Source: CAZQRW01 sp964596115 (GTDB lineage: Bacteria; Hydrothermota; UBA3072; B12-G15). Taken from it: a DNA stretch of 28,462 bases. The translations under genes were made by a program, and so were the position numbers. Below are positions 7,769 to 16,413 of the stretch, in pieces. Positions within the stretch are counted from its first letter, which is position 1, and the number at the start of each line of letters is the position of its first letter. Location: the NCBI GenBank assembly GCA_964596115.1, contig CAZQRW010000026.1:1-28462 (forward strand). Direction: 5' to 3'. Below the pieces are notes generated by a model, which was not told the DNA's origin, did no database searches, and saw nothing but the letters and a program-made list of their open reading frames with translations.

Positions 7769-10041
7769 TGAGACGCTATCTCCCCACTCTTCTTTTTGAA
7801 GAAACTGTTATTTTCCCTTATCAGACTGTATCTATGTCTCTATCAGACGAAAATATGGTATCCACAATAGATACTGCTTTCCATTCCGCTAAAAAGCAAC
7901 TTATCATAGTGCCTGAATCACTCCACTCTTTAAGAAGGGTAAATGCTACAATAGGAACTCTTGCAAGAATTATAAATTTTACAAATACAAACAATGGTTT
8001 AAAAATAATCATTCAAGGTTTAAAAAGAGTCAAAATAAAAAGCACGGAAACAAAGGAAGGAATTCTTATAACACAGTATAATACTATCAGAGAAAATAAA
8101 AGTAATTCAGTAAGAATTAAAGCCTTCCGAAAGGGAATTATTAATCTACTCTATGAGTTTTCTAATTTTATAGAATTTGACCCAGAGATAATTGATGTTC
8201 TCAATAAAATTGAAGATCCAGTAAAATTTTCGTTCTATGTCTCGTCTCATTTCCCTTTTTCCTTCACTGCGAAAAAAAAACTACTTTCTACTATTGACAC
8301 TAAAGCAAGATTAAGAAACATTCTTGAGCTCATAAATTCTGAATTAGAGGTAGCGAAAACAGAAGTAGAAATTATGCGCAAAGTAAAAGATAAGATTTCA
8401 AAGAGTCAAAAACAATTTCTTCTAAATGAACAGTTGCGGATTATAAGAGAGGAACTTGGCAAAGAAGGGGATGAAGAGATAGAAAAATTATTAAATAAAA
8501 TTGATAAGGCAAAAATGCCAGAAATTGCAAAGGAAAAAGCAATGGAAGAGATAGAAAAGTTAAAAAAAACACCTTCTATCTCTCCGGAAAGCATCGTTAT
8601 AAGAAACTATCTCGATTGGCTAGTTACACTTCCCTGGGATAAGCGGACAAAAGATAATCCTGACATAAAAAGCGTGTACCGCATATTGGACAAGAACCAC
8701 TTTGGTTTAAAGAAAGTCAAAGATACCATTGTCGAATTTCTCAGCGTGTTACGCCTGAGCGGATCTACAAAGGGCCATATATTATGTTTTGTAGGAGCAC
8801 CTGGAGTAGGCAAAACTTCGCTTGGCAAATCTATTGCTGAAGCCCTTGGAAGAGAATTTGTACGTTCTTCCCTGGGAGGTGTAAAGGATGAGGCTGAAAT
8901 AAGAGGACATCGAAGAACATATGTTGGTTCTATGCCAGGCAAAATTATTCAACAAATAGCACGGGCAAAGGTGAAAAATCCTGTTTTCTTGCTAGATGAA
9001 ATTGATAAAATTGGTGTAGACTATAGAGGGGACCCATCAAGTGCACTGCTGGAAGTACTGGATCCAGAAGTAAATAATAATTTTATGGACCATTATATTG
9101 AAGTAGGCTTTGATCTATCTGAAGTTCTTTTTATCACAACAGCAAATGTAACTTATTCTATTCCTCCTGCGTTATTGGACAGAATGGAGATTATAAACCT
9201 CCCCGGATATTTAGAATTTGAGAAAATGGGAATTGCAAAAAAACATCTTATCCCGAATGTATTAAAAGAAACGGGCATATCTCCTGATGAATTACACCTT
9301 TCTGATACTGCAATAAAAAATATCATTCAACATTATACGAGAGAAGCAGGCGTAAGGAACCTTGAAAGATCTATAAATGTTATTGCGCGAAAAATAGCGA
9401 AGCGAAAGGCATTTGGTGAGAATAAAAAAGTAAGGATTACTGCAAATAATCTTGAAGAATTTCTTGGTCCCCCAAGGTTTGAGCTAATTAAGAATAAAAA
9501 AAACCGTGTAGGTGTTGCAATGGGTCTTGCAGTTACACCATCAGGGGGAGAAACAATAATGGTCGAATCCAAAACAATGGAAGGGACAGGAAAACAAATT
9601 CTCACAGGCCAACTTGGAGAGGTCATGAAGGAATCTGCTGTTGCAGCATTAAGTTTGGTTAGAAGTAATTATAAACAGTTCCATCTCCCTGATGATTTTT
9701 ATAAAAAATTGGATATACATGTTCATATTCCTGAGGGCGCTGTGCCAAAAGACGGACCATCAGCCGGGATTACTATATTCACCTCGATACTTAGCGCTCT
9801 GACAGGCAAATCTATCAGAAAAGATATTGCGATGACAGGAGAAATTACTCTCAGCGGAGAAATTTTACCTGTAGGTGGACTAACAGAAAAAATTGTTGCT
9901 GCGCAAACAATGGGTATCAAAACTGTTATTATTCCTAAAAGCAATAAAAAAGATCTAAAAGAAATACCAAAAGAAGCTAAAAAAGATCTCCAGATTATTC
10001 CTATCAGTAATATAAAATCACTCCTGAAATATGTTTTCTAA
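7768..10041 (+). CDS. lon: ATP-dependent protease Lon
   Basis: Cytoplasmic AAA+ serine protease that degrades damaged and regulatory proteins. An N-terminal LON substrate-binding domain (about residues 1-190) is followed by a helical linker, Walker A GAPGVGKT (343-350), Walker B VFLLDEIDK, and a C-terminal peptidase domain with the Ser665-Lys708 dyad (PKDGPSAG and GLTEKIVAA). At 757 residues it is slightly shorter than average. The ATG uses the last base of the clpX stop, and the 3' end overlaps the K+ transporter gene by 11 bases. Complete and apparently functional. Confidence 0.96.
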   Translation: MRRYLPTLLFEETVIFPYQTVSMSLSDENMVSTIDTAFHSAKKQLIIVPESLHSLRRVNATIGTLARIINFTNTNNGLKIIIQGLKRVKIKSTETKEGILITQYNTIRENKSNSVRIKAFRKGIINLLYEFSNFIEFDPEIIDVLNKIEDPVKFSFYVSSHFPFSFTAKKKLLSTIDTKARLRNILELINSELEVAKTEVEIMRKVKDKISKSQKQFLLNEQLRIIREELGKEGDEEIEKLLNKIDKAKMPEIAKEKAMEEIEKLKKTPSISPESIVIRNYLDWLVTLPWDKRTKDNPDIKSVYRILDKNHFGLKKVKDTIVEFLSVLRLSGSTKGHILCFVGAPGVGKTSLGKSIAEALGREFVRSSLGGVKDEAEIRGHRRTYVGSMPGKIIQQIARAKVKNPVFLLDEIDKIGVDYRGDPSSALLEVLDPEVNNNFMDHYIEVGFDLSEVLFITTANVTYSIPPALLDRMEIINLPGYLEFEKMGIAKKHLIPNVLKETGISPDELHLSDTAIKNIIQHYTREAGVRNLERSINVIARKIAKRKAFGENKKVRITANNLEEFLGPPRFELIKNKKNRVGVAMGLAVTPSGGETIMVESKTMEGTGKQILTGQLGEVMKESAVAALSLVRSNYKQFHLPDDFYKKLDIHVHIPEGAVPKDGPSAGITIFTSILSALTGKSIRKDIAMTGEITLSGEILPVGGLTEKIVAAQTMGIKTVIIPKSNKKDLKEIPKEAKKDLQIIPISNIKSLLKYVF

Positions 10042-11389
10042 AACAAGGAAATTCTCTCCAGCCAGATATATTTTAATTGTTTATTTTTCAATGATTGCAA
10101 TTGGTACATTGCTCTTATTACTCCCCATTTCTACCACTCATAGCACAAGTCCTATTAACGCACTTTTCACCTCTACATCCGCTTTTTGTGTAACAGGGTT
10201 GATCGTTAAAGATACAGCGATAGATTTTACACTTTTCGGTAAAATTGTTATACTGGTATTAATACAGATAGGTGGTCTTGGATATATGTCATTCTCAAAT
10301 TTTCTGTTAGTCCTCTTTAGAAGACGGCCAAATTTGCAACAAATCTCCCTCGCAAAGGAAGAATATGGGCTTTTAACTATGGAAGATGTGGTCGGCTTCT
10401 TAAAATCTATATTGATAACTGCGTTTGTATTTGAGTTTGTGGGCGTTTTTTTGCTTTTTCCAGGTTTTCTTAAGGTATTTCCACTTAAAGAGGCTCTAAA
10501 TCAGGCAGTATTTCATTCTATAAGTGCATTTTGCAATGCTGGATTCAGCACAATCTCAAATAATATATCAGGATTTTATAAAAATCCTCTTGTTTCTCTC
10601 ACAATTGCATTTCTTGTTATTGTGGGGGGACTGGGTTTCTTTGTAATAAGGGAAATACATTTAAAGATAAAAGGAAAACATCATTTTTTTAGCACACATT
10701 CAAAACTTGTTTTTATTATAACGGGTATTCTTATCATATTTTCCACTGCAATAATTTTTGGTCTTGAGTATAATAATGTCCTCTGGGGAAAATCACTTAT
10801 CCACAAACTAATCATAAGTTTTTTCACAGCTGTAACTCCAAGAACTGCAGGTTTCAATGTGGTTACAACTTCACTACTCACACCAACTACTCTACTATTC
10901 CTTATTCTCGCAATGTATATTGGCGCCTCTCCTGGGGGCACTGGCGGAGGAATAAAAACTACGACATTTGGGGCTCTTCTATTATGGCTTAAATCCAAAT
11001 TATTATTAAGAGAGGACGTTACTGTTATCAAGAGAAGAATATCAACAGAGACAATAAATAAGGCATTACTTATTTTTCTTCTTACCCTACTAGTTGTTGT
11101 GATTTCAACATTGCTCTTGACATTTACGGAAAAACCTGTCTATAATATGAGAGGGCTTCTTCCTATTTTGTTCGAGGAGGTCTCAGCGTTTGGAACAGTT
11201 GGTTTATCCATGGGTTCAGGTCATTTGTCAACGCTTAGCCTGGCTGCTGATTTTTCTATCTGGGGAAAACTGATTATTATTTTTACTATGATATTTGGGA
11301 AAGCTGGTCCGCTAATGATTGCTGCTACAATATTTAAAGGGAGAGAAATGGATTATAGATATCCTAAAGCAAAAATACTAATTGGATAG
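10031..11389 (+). CDS. K+ uptake membrane subunit, TrkH/KtrB family
   Basis: Integral membrane subunit of a K+ (possibly Na+-coupled) transporter. Four selectivity-filter P-loops can be seen: TSAFCVTG (49-56), SAFCNAG (165-171), TPRTAGF (Gly274) and SAFGTVG (Gly391). Each ends in the conserved glycine, as expected for the four-repeat SKT family. At 452 residues it is nearer KtrB than full-length TrkH. The start overlaps lon by 11 bases, and the regulatory subunit follows 8 bases downstream with its own GGAG site. An antisense open frame within it is a shadow. Confidence 0.93.
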   Translation: MFSKTRKFSPARYILIVYFSMIAIGTLLLLLPISTTHSTSPINALFTSTSAFCVTGLIVKDTAIDFTLFGKIVILVLIQIGGLGYMSFSNFLLVLFRRRPNLQQISLAKEEYGLLTMEDVVGFLKSILITAFVFEFVGVFLLFPGFLKVFPLKEALNQAVFHSISAFCNAGFSTISNNISGFYKNPLVSLTIAFLVIVGGLGFFVIREIHLKIKGKHHFFSTHSKLVFIITGILIIFSTAIIFGLEYNNVLWGKSLIHKLIISFFTAVTPRTAGFNVVTTSLLTPTTLLFLILAMYIGASPGGTGGGIKTTTFGALLLWLKSKLLLREDVTVIKRRISTETINKALLIFLLTLLVVVISTLLLTFTEKPVYNMRGLLPILFEEVSAFGTVGLSMGSGHLSTLSLAADFSIWGKLIIIFTMIFGKAGPLMIAATIFKGREMDYRYPKAKILIG

Positions 11390-11397
11390 GAGAAAAT

Positions 11398-12093
11398 ATG
11401 AAGGATGTTGTCGTTATTGGATTAGGCGCATTTGGTTCAACAGTGGCAATTGAACTTGCCAAGAGGAAATTGAATGTCCTTGCAATTGACAAAAACGAAG
11501 ACAGAATAGAAAATATATCACAAAACGTCTTAAATGCAATAACTGCAGATGCAACAGACCAAAGGGCGTTAAAGGAAATCGGTATACAAAATTTTGAGGC
11601 AGCAATTGTAAGTGTCGGCGAAGACATTTCTGCTTCGATACTTATCACAATGAATTTAAAAGAACTTGGCGTTAAATATATTATAACAAAAGCAACAACA
11701 GAAACACAAGGAAAGGTCCTTAGAAAAATAGGCGCCGACAAAATAATATTTCCTGAAAGAGAAATGGCCTTAAGAATATCTGAAAGCCTATCTAACCCTT
11801 CAATCTTTGAATATATAGAACTTTCTGAGGCATATGGCATAATTGAAATCGTCTCCCCACAAGAATTCATAAATAAATCACTTAGGGATACCGAACTCCG
11901 TTCTAAATATGGCGTTAACCTTATTGCCATAAAAAGAGAGGTTCCCAAAATCAACGCTAAAGGGGAAACAATCCTTGAGGAGGAAATCATCGTTTCACCG
12001 GCGGGAGACGAAAAAATAATACAGGGCGATGCCCTCGTTCTAATTGGCAAATATGAGGCACTGGAACGAGTAAAGAAACTTTCGAGATCATAA
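11398..12093 (+). CDS. K+ uptake regulatory subunit, TrkA/KtrA family
   Basis: Cytosolic gating ring subunit that binds nucleotide and controls the preceding K+ channel protein. The N-terminal Rossmann motif GLGAFGS (7-13), with acidic Asp at the end of the second strand (AIDKNEDR), marks the RCK_N domain. The last 80 or so residues match an RCK_C domain (IVSPAGDEKIIQGDALVLIG). A single RCK unit of 231 residues is KtrA-like rather than the duplicated TrkA of E. coli. AGGAG precedes the start. The long antisense frame 11364-12176 is judged a shadow. Confidence 0.93.
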   Translation: MKDVVVIGLGAFGSTVAIELAKRKLNVLAIDKNEDRIENISQNVLNAITADATDQRALKEIGIQNFEAAIVSVGEDISASILITMNLKELGVKYIITKATTETQGKVLRKIGADKIIFPEREMALRISESLSNPSIFEYIELSEAYGIIEIVSPQEFINKSLRDTELRSKYGVNLIAIKREVPKINAKGETILEEEIIVSPAGDEKIIQGDALVLIGKYEALERVKKLSRS

Positions 12094-12094
12094 A

Positions 12095-12364
12095 ATGAAC
12101 AATAACAATGAAAAAGCAATTGAGTTAAAAGAAAAGGGTAAATTTTACCTGTTACATCAACAATTTGAAAAAGCAATTGAGAAATTAAAGGAATCAGAAA
12201 AGGAAAGCCAAATTCCTGATCCAGAGATCTATTATCTTTTAGGGATAGCCAGTGAAAGTATTAGAAATTATGAGAAGGCAAGGGAATTCTATGAAGAAGC
12301 CTTGAAATTCGATCCAAATTATTCTCTCGCAAAAGAAAGGTTAGAAAAAATTATTGGTAAATGA
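12095..12364 (+). CDS. Small TPR-repeat protein
   Basis: An 89-residue protein made of about two tetratricopeptide repeats. The clearest repeat is DPEIYYLLGIASESIRNYEK followed by a helix ending in FDPNYSLAKERLEK; the N-terminal part (LKEKGKFYLLHQQFEKAIEKL) looks like another. There is no signal peptide. It starts one base after the TrkA-like gene with no clear ribosome-binding site, so it probably depends on translational coupling, and it overlaps the histidine kinase by 4 bases. TPRs bind proteins, so it may be an adaptor for the kinase, but this rests on position only. Confidence 0.8.
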   Translation: MNNNNEKAIELKEKGKFYLLHQQFEKAIEKLKESEKESQIPDPEIYYLLGIASESIRNYEKAREFYEEALKFDPNYSLAKERLEKIIGK

Positions 12365-15300
12365 TTCAAATTGATGATCTCGAATTTCCCATTGTTTATA
12401 TTAAAAAGGACGGACAAATTCTTAAAAGTAATACCTTATTTTCAAACATTTTTGCACAGGAACTTAGCTACTCTAATATATTTGATTTTGTAAAACCTGA
12501 GGACTATGATTCATTCTATTCTTTTTTAAACAGCAGAAGGAAAAAGGCATCTTTTTATTTTTTTACATTAAATGGTGAAGAGAAGCGATTCTCTATTCAC
12601 AAGATACATAAAAAAGACGTAATATTACTTATCCTAAGAAAACAAGAGGCAATAGAAATTTATAAAAAGGTCTTACTTAATTTACAAAATTTCTGGAATG
12701 AGTTTTTTGATAGCCTTGATATTGGTATTGTAATAATAAATAAGCAACTAAATGTCCAAGAAATAAATAGAACTTTTAAAAAAGAATTCTCCTTAAAGAA
12801 GAAAAAGCCCACTCTAAATGACCTAATGCCTCATATTCCAGAATTAAAGAAAATTGTTGTCGACGTCATCGATTCTGGTAAACCTCGCACTCTAAATATA
12901 AAAAGGAAAGGCATCATTTATAGGGTTAAATTAGTTAAGTTCTATGAAAAAGGAGTAATCATTACATTCGTTCCTATTACAGAGGAGATGTTCCTTAAAA
13001 CATTAAGCGAGACAAATAAGCTGATTTCAGAGTATACAATTTACAATCGAAAATCTTTCCTAAAGAAGTTATACAACCTCCTATATTCTAATCTACAGAT
13101 ACATAATCTTCATTTTGTGTTTACAGAACCAGTCTTTGAAAAAATAAAAAATAAAAAAAGGGACTTAAGACACATAAGTTTTATCGTTGAAAACTTATTT
13201 AAGGGAAAAATCTTTTTTTCTGATAAGGAAGACAGAGAGTTTTTAAAATTAATCGTAGAGGAATTATCTAAAAAACTGGAGAATATATACTTACAAATAA
13301 AGAAAAGAGAAAGACTCTCTGTTCTCTCCTGGATAATAGACATAGGCAGTTCTCTTTTTGAATCAAAGTCCCTTGAAGAACTCATTTCTAAGCTTAATAC
13401 CGGCTTAAAGAGGATTGATGTAAATGCATTTTCTAAAATAGTAAATGGTAAATATAGTATTAGAAAAATCAAGAATAGCTCAGGAATCCTCATTAATGGA
13501 GCAGGTGTCACAGTATACCTAAAAATTAAAAAAGGTATAATACAATCAGAGGAAGAAAAAATATTAATAGATATTATAAAAACAAATCTCAAGAGAATCA
13601 ATACATTAAAATCCTTAAATGAAAAGATTGCTCAATATAGACTTCTGCACATTGCAGGATATTCACTGTTTGAGCAAAATTTTTATAAGGCTGTAAAGAA
13701 GATACTCAAGGAATTAAAAGCAACCGGTATAGATTACGTAACTTATTTTGAAATTGAGAAGGATGGAAAAATCTCTTTAAAGATGGGTGAAGGAAAAGTA
13801 TTGGATATAAAAACAATAGAAGATTTCAACAAAAGGAGTCTCAATATACATCATGAAGAGCTATCATCTATTTACCAGGATGTACAGAAAGAAGGTTTTA
13901 CCTTCTTAAAAAGAAACGAATCACCTTCCCTATACAGAAAGATCTCTATTTCAACAGAAACAAATTTTATATATATTATACCCGTAATATACAGGGGAAC
14001 AATTGTTGGTGGAATTACACTTAGTTATAACTCGCCCCACATAATAAAAAAGATAGAAAAGGAATTTATTTCTTCTTTAGCAAGAATAATTTCAATAGGC
14101 TATTCCAACTATGTTAATTTTCAAATGGTTGGAAAACTACAACTCGCCATTCTACAGATTCTCTCCCTTTTTACTAAAATCTTGAGGTCCAGGCTAAAAA
14201 GGACAACCGCTATTAAAATGATAATGGAAAGGATGATAGATATCATTGGTGCTAAAAGGATTTTATTTGTCGAGAATAATAATGAGTATGCTGTAGTGAA
14301 GGGAGGGGCAGGCAAAGATGTTAAAGGTTTTCTTGGTATAAAACTTAAAAAGGACGAGGGGATTTTGTGGCGAAGCTATCAATCTTCAGAAATAGTAAGA
14401 TTCGATAAAAGGAAAATGACAAAATCCAAGAGTAAATTATCCCCACTTGAGACAACTGGTGAAGAAATCCTGTATATTCCTCTTGGCGCCACCAACAAAA
14501 GAAAAGGCACCTTTGTAATATATTTTGACCCAATGGAAACTATAACGGAAAATAAGATATCTTTAATTAAAATAATTGCAGAGTTTACAGAGCTGCTTCA
14601 AAATCTTCTCTCCTCTCTGGCAATCTTTACTCATTTTGCAAAAGCAATTGGAAGTATAGATGTAAACAAAAAGACAGATTTATCAAAAAAATTAATCGAT
14701 AGCTTTTCACCTTATGTTTCTATTCTTCTCCCTCTATCCCGTATTGATAAAAAGATATATAAAAAACTTAAAAAGAAAAGAAGCTTCTGTGATAAAGGAA
14801 TTTGTTATTACAGATTAAGTCTTATAAACGAGGGAGATCATTGTATAGGTATTATGGCTGACGAAAATACTTCGAAAATAATTGTTCATTTACTTCAGTT
14901 ATTTATTAATAATTATACAAATATAGCCAAAATAAGGAATCAAAAGGAAATTTTCCATATCCTTGCTTCTTCACTACAAACTGTATTCAGTTCAAAAAAT
15001 ATAAAAGAAGACATAAAAAAAATTTTGCTTGATGTGTATAAAAGCCTTAATGTCTTCTATATCGCCTATTTATCAAAAGATGATTTTTTATTGACAGATT
15101 GCTTCATTTCTGAGGAGGGAATTACACCAAAAAATATTAAGATCCCATTGGATAAAGATTCTATTGTTACGACTGCACTCAAAAAAAGAAGAACTCTGAA
15201 TATAAAGAATACGGATCAATGTCCATTTTACCTTTGTGGAATTGAAAAAACCAAAAGTGAACTTGCTACACCTGTTTTCTTTGGCGAAAAGGTATACGGA

Positions 15301-16413
15301 GTTCTGGATGCTGGCAAAACTATAAAAAATGGTTTTCAATACTTAGATGTGTTTATATTAGAAAGTATAGCCAGTTTATTAGGGTTCGCACAGTGGAGAA
15401 ACGAAACAGAAACCAATTTGAAGGATATCGAATTAACTTTTTCTATATTTGAAAATATATCTACAGGTATGATACTTACAAATCATAAAGGTATTGTGTT
15501 AAAAGCAAACAAATCCATCACTGACTGGATTGGAGAAAACATCGTCGGAAGGGATCTTGGAGAAATAATGGGCAAGGAATTCAAAAAAGCCCTCTCTGGA
15601 GAAAGAATTGACAGGGGAACTTTTGAATACGGAGGAACAACTTTTGGTTTTAGCACTTCGTCAATTATGTCAGATAATAATGTCATCGGAACCCTTGTCA
15701 TTGTTAGGGATCTTACTGAAATCAGAGAAATGGAAGAAAAACTAAGGAGGCAGGACCGACTTGCGGCACTTGGAGAAATGTCGGCAGGTATGGCTCACGA
15801 AATAAAAAATCCACTTGCGGCGATTAAGGCTGGAATTGAATACATAAAAGAAAAATCAAAAAATGAAGAATATTGGGATAGTTTTGACCTTATTTTAAAG
15901 GAGATTAACAGAGTCGATAGAATTGTAAAAGATATGATATCATATGCGCGGAGGCCTCCATTAAGAAAAAAGATGTTTAATATCTCCGAAGCGTTTCGTA
16001 ATATCATATCTATGTATAACCACGCTGTAAAAGAGAAAAATATTCTTCTTAACTTCAGCAGCGAGGGTGATACCTTCATATATGGAGATGAAGAGCAAAT
16101 TGGAGAAGTACTCACAAATATTCTCTTAAACGCTATTGACTCAGTTAAATATAATGGTATCATTAATATTGATATTTCTGCAGATGAAAATAAAATAAAA
16201 GTAAATGTTGAAGATAACGGAGGAGGCGTACCAGAAGAAAATATGAATAAGATTTTTAATCCTTTTTTTACTACGAAAGCAAAGGGTACTGGTTTAGGTT
16301 TATCTATTACACATAGAATTATAACTAATCACAATGGTAGTATAAATGTAAAAAATAATTCAATTGGTGGGGCAACATTTACGGTCACATTACCAAGGAG
16401 GCCAAATGAATGA
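12361..16413 (+). CDS. Large soluble PAS/GAF sensor histidine kinase
   Basis: A 1350-residue hybrid of sensor modules with a C-terminal kinase. I see no membrane segment or signal peptide, so it should sense cytoplasmic or diffusible signals. The N-terminus has two PAS-like regions (about 1-90 and 110-205). A long middle looks like several GAF-type modules (about 300-420, 440-590, 600-760 and 880-1015), and a further PAS lies at about 1023-1130. The dimerisation helix carries phospho-acceptor His1146 (GMAHEIKNP). The ATPase domain has the N box NILLNAIDS, G1 VEDNGGGVP, F box NPFFTTK and G2 GTGLGLSI. Two CX4C pairs, C810/C815 and C954/C959, lie in the sensor half. It overlaps its likely response regulator by 8 bases. 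The individual GAF calls are approximate. Confidence 0.93.
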   Translation: MIQIDDLEFPIVYIKKDGQILKSNTLFSNIFAQELSYSNIFDFVKPEDYDSFYSFLNSRRKKASFYFFTLNGEEKRFSIHKIHKKDVILLILRKQEAIEIYKKVLLNLQNFWNEFFDSLDIGIVIINKQLNVQEINRTFKKEFSLKKKKPTLNDLMPHIPELKKIVVDVIDSGKPRTLNIKRKGIIYRVKLVKFYEKGVIITFVPITEEMFLKTLSETNKLISEYTIYNRKSFLKKLYNLLYSNLQIHNLHFVFTEPVFEKIKNKKRDLRHISFIVENLFKGKIFFSDKEDREFLKLIVEELSKKLENIYLQIKKRERLSVLSWIIDIGSSLFESKSLEELISKLNTGLKRIDVNAFSKIVNGKYSIRKIKNSSGILINGAGVTVYLKIKKGIIQSEEEKILIDIIKTNLKRINTLKSLNEKIAQYRLLHIAGYSLFEQNFYKAVKKILKELKATGIDYVTYFEIEKDGKISLKMGEGKVLDIKTIEDFNKRSLNIHHEELSSIYQDVQKEGFTFLKRNESPSLYRKISISTETNFIYIIPVIYRGTIVGGITLSYNSPHIIKKIEKEFISSLARIISIGYSNYVNFQMVGKLQLAILQILSLFTKILRSRLKRTTAIKMIMERMIDIIGAKRILFVENNNEYAVVKGGAGKDVKGFLGIKLKKDEGILWRSYQSSEIVRFDKRKMTKSKSKLSPLETTGEEILYIPLGATNKRKGTFVIYFDPMETITENKISLIKIIAEFTELLQNLLSSLAIFTHFAKAIGSIDVNKKTDLSKKLIDSFSPYVSILLPLSRIDKKIYKKLKKKRSFCDKGICYYRLSLINEGDHCIGIMADENTSKIIVHLLQLFINNYTNIAKIRNQKEIFHILASSLQTVFSSKNIKEDIKKILLDVYKSLNVFYIAYLSKDDFLLTDCFISEEGITPKNIKIPLDKDSIVTTALKKRRTLNIKNTDQCPFYLCGIEKTKSELATPVFFGEKVYGVLDAGKTIKNGFQYLDVFILESIASLLGFAQWRNETETNLKDIELTFSIFENISTGMILTNHKGIVLKANKSITDWIGENIVGRDLGEIMGKEFKKALSGERIDRGTFEYGGTTFGFSTSSIMSDNNVIGTLVIVRDLTEIREMEEKLRRQDRLAALGEMSAGMAHEIKNPLAAIKAGIEYIKEKSKNEEYWDSFDLILKEINRVDRIVKDMISYARRPPLRKKMFNISEAFRNIISMYNHAVKEKNILLNFSSEGDTFIYGDEEQIGEVLTNILLNAIDSVKYNGIINIDISADENKIKVNVEDNGGGVPEENMNKIFNPFFTTKAKGTGLGLSITHRIITNHNGSINVKNNSIGGATFTVTLPRRPNE

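Noticed and set aside
11364..12176. A 270-codon minus-strand open frame opposite the TrkA-like gene
   Set aside because: It is fully antisense to a gene with a clear Rossmann/RCK pattern, its translation is low-complexity Ser/Ile/Phe-rich, and it shows no motif. It is a shadow of codon usage.
15610..15645. Further GGAAC boxes resembling ECF -35 elements
   Set aside because: GGAAC occurs many times inside genes, including twice here in the kinase gene, but without a correctly spaced TCTAA and intergenic position.
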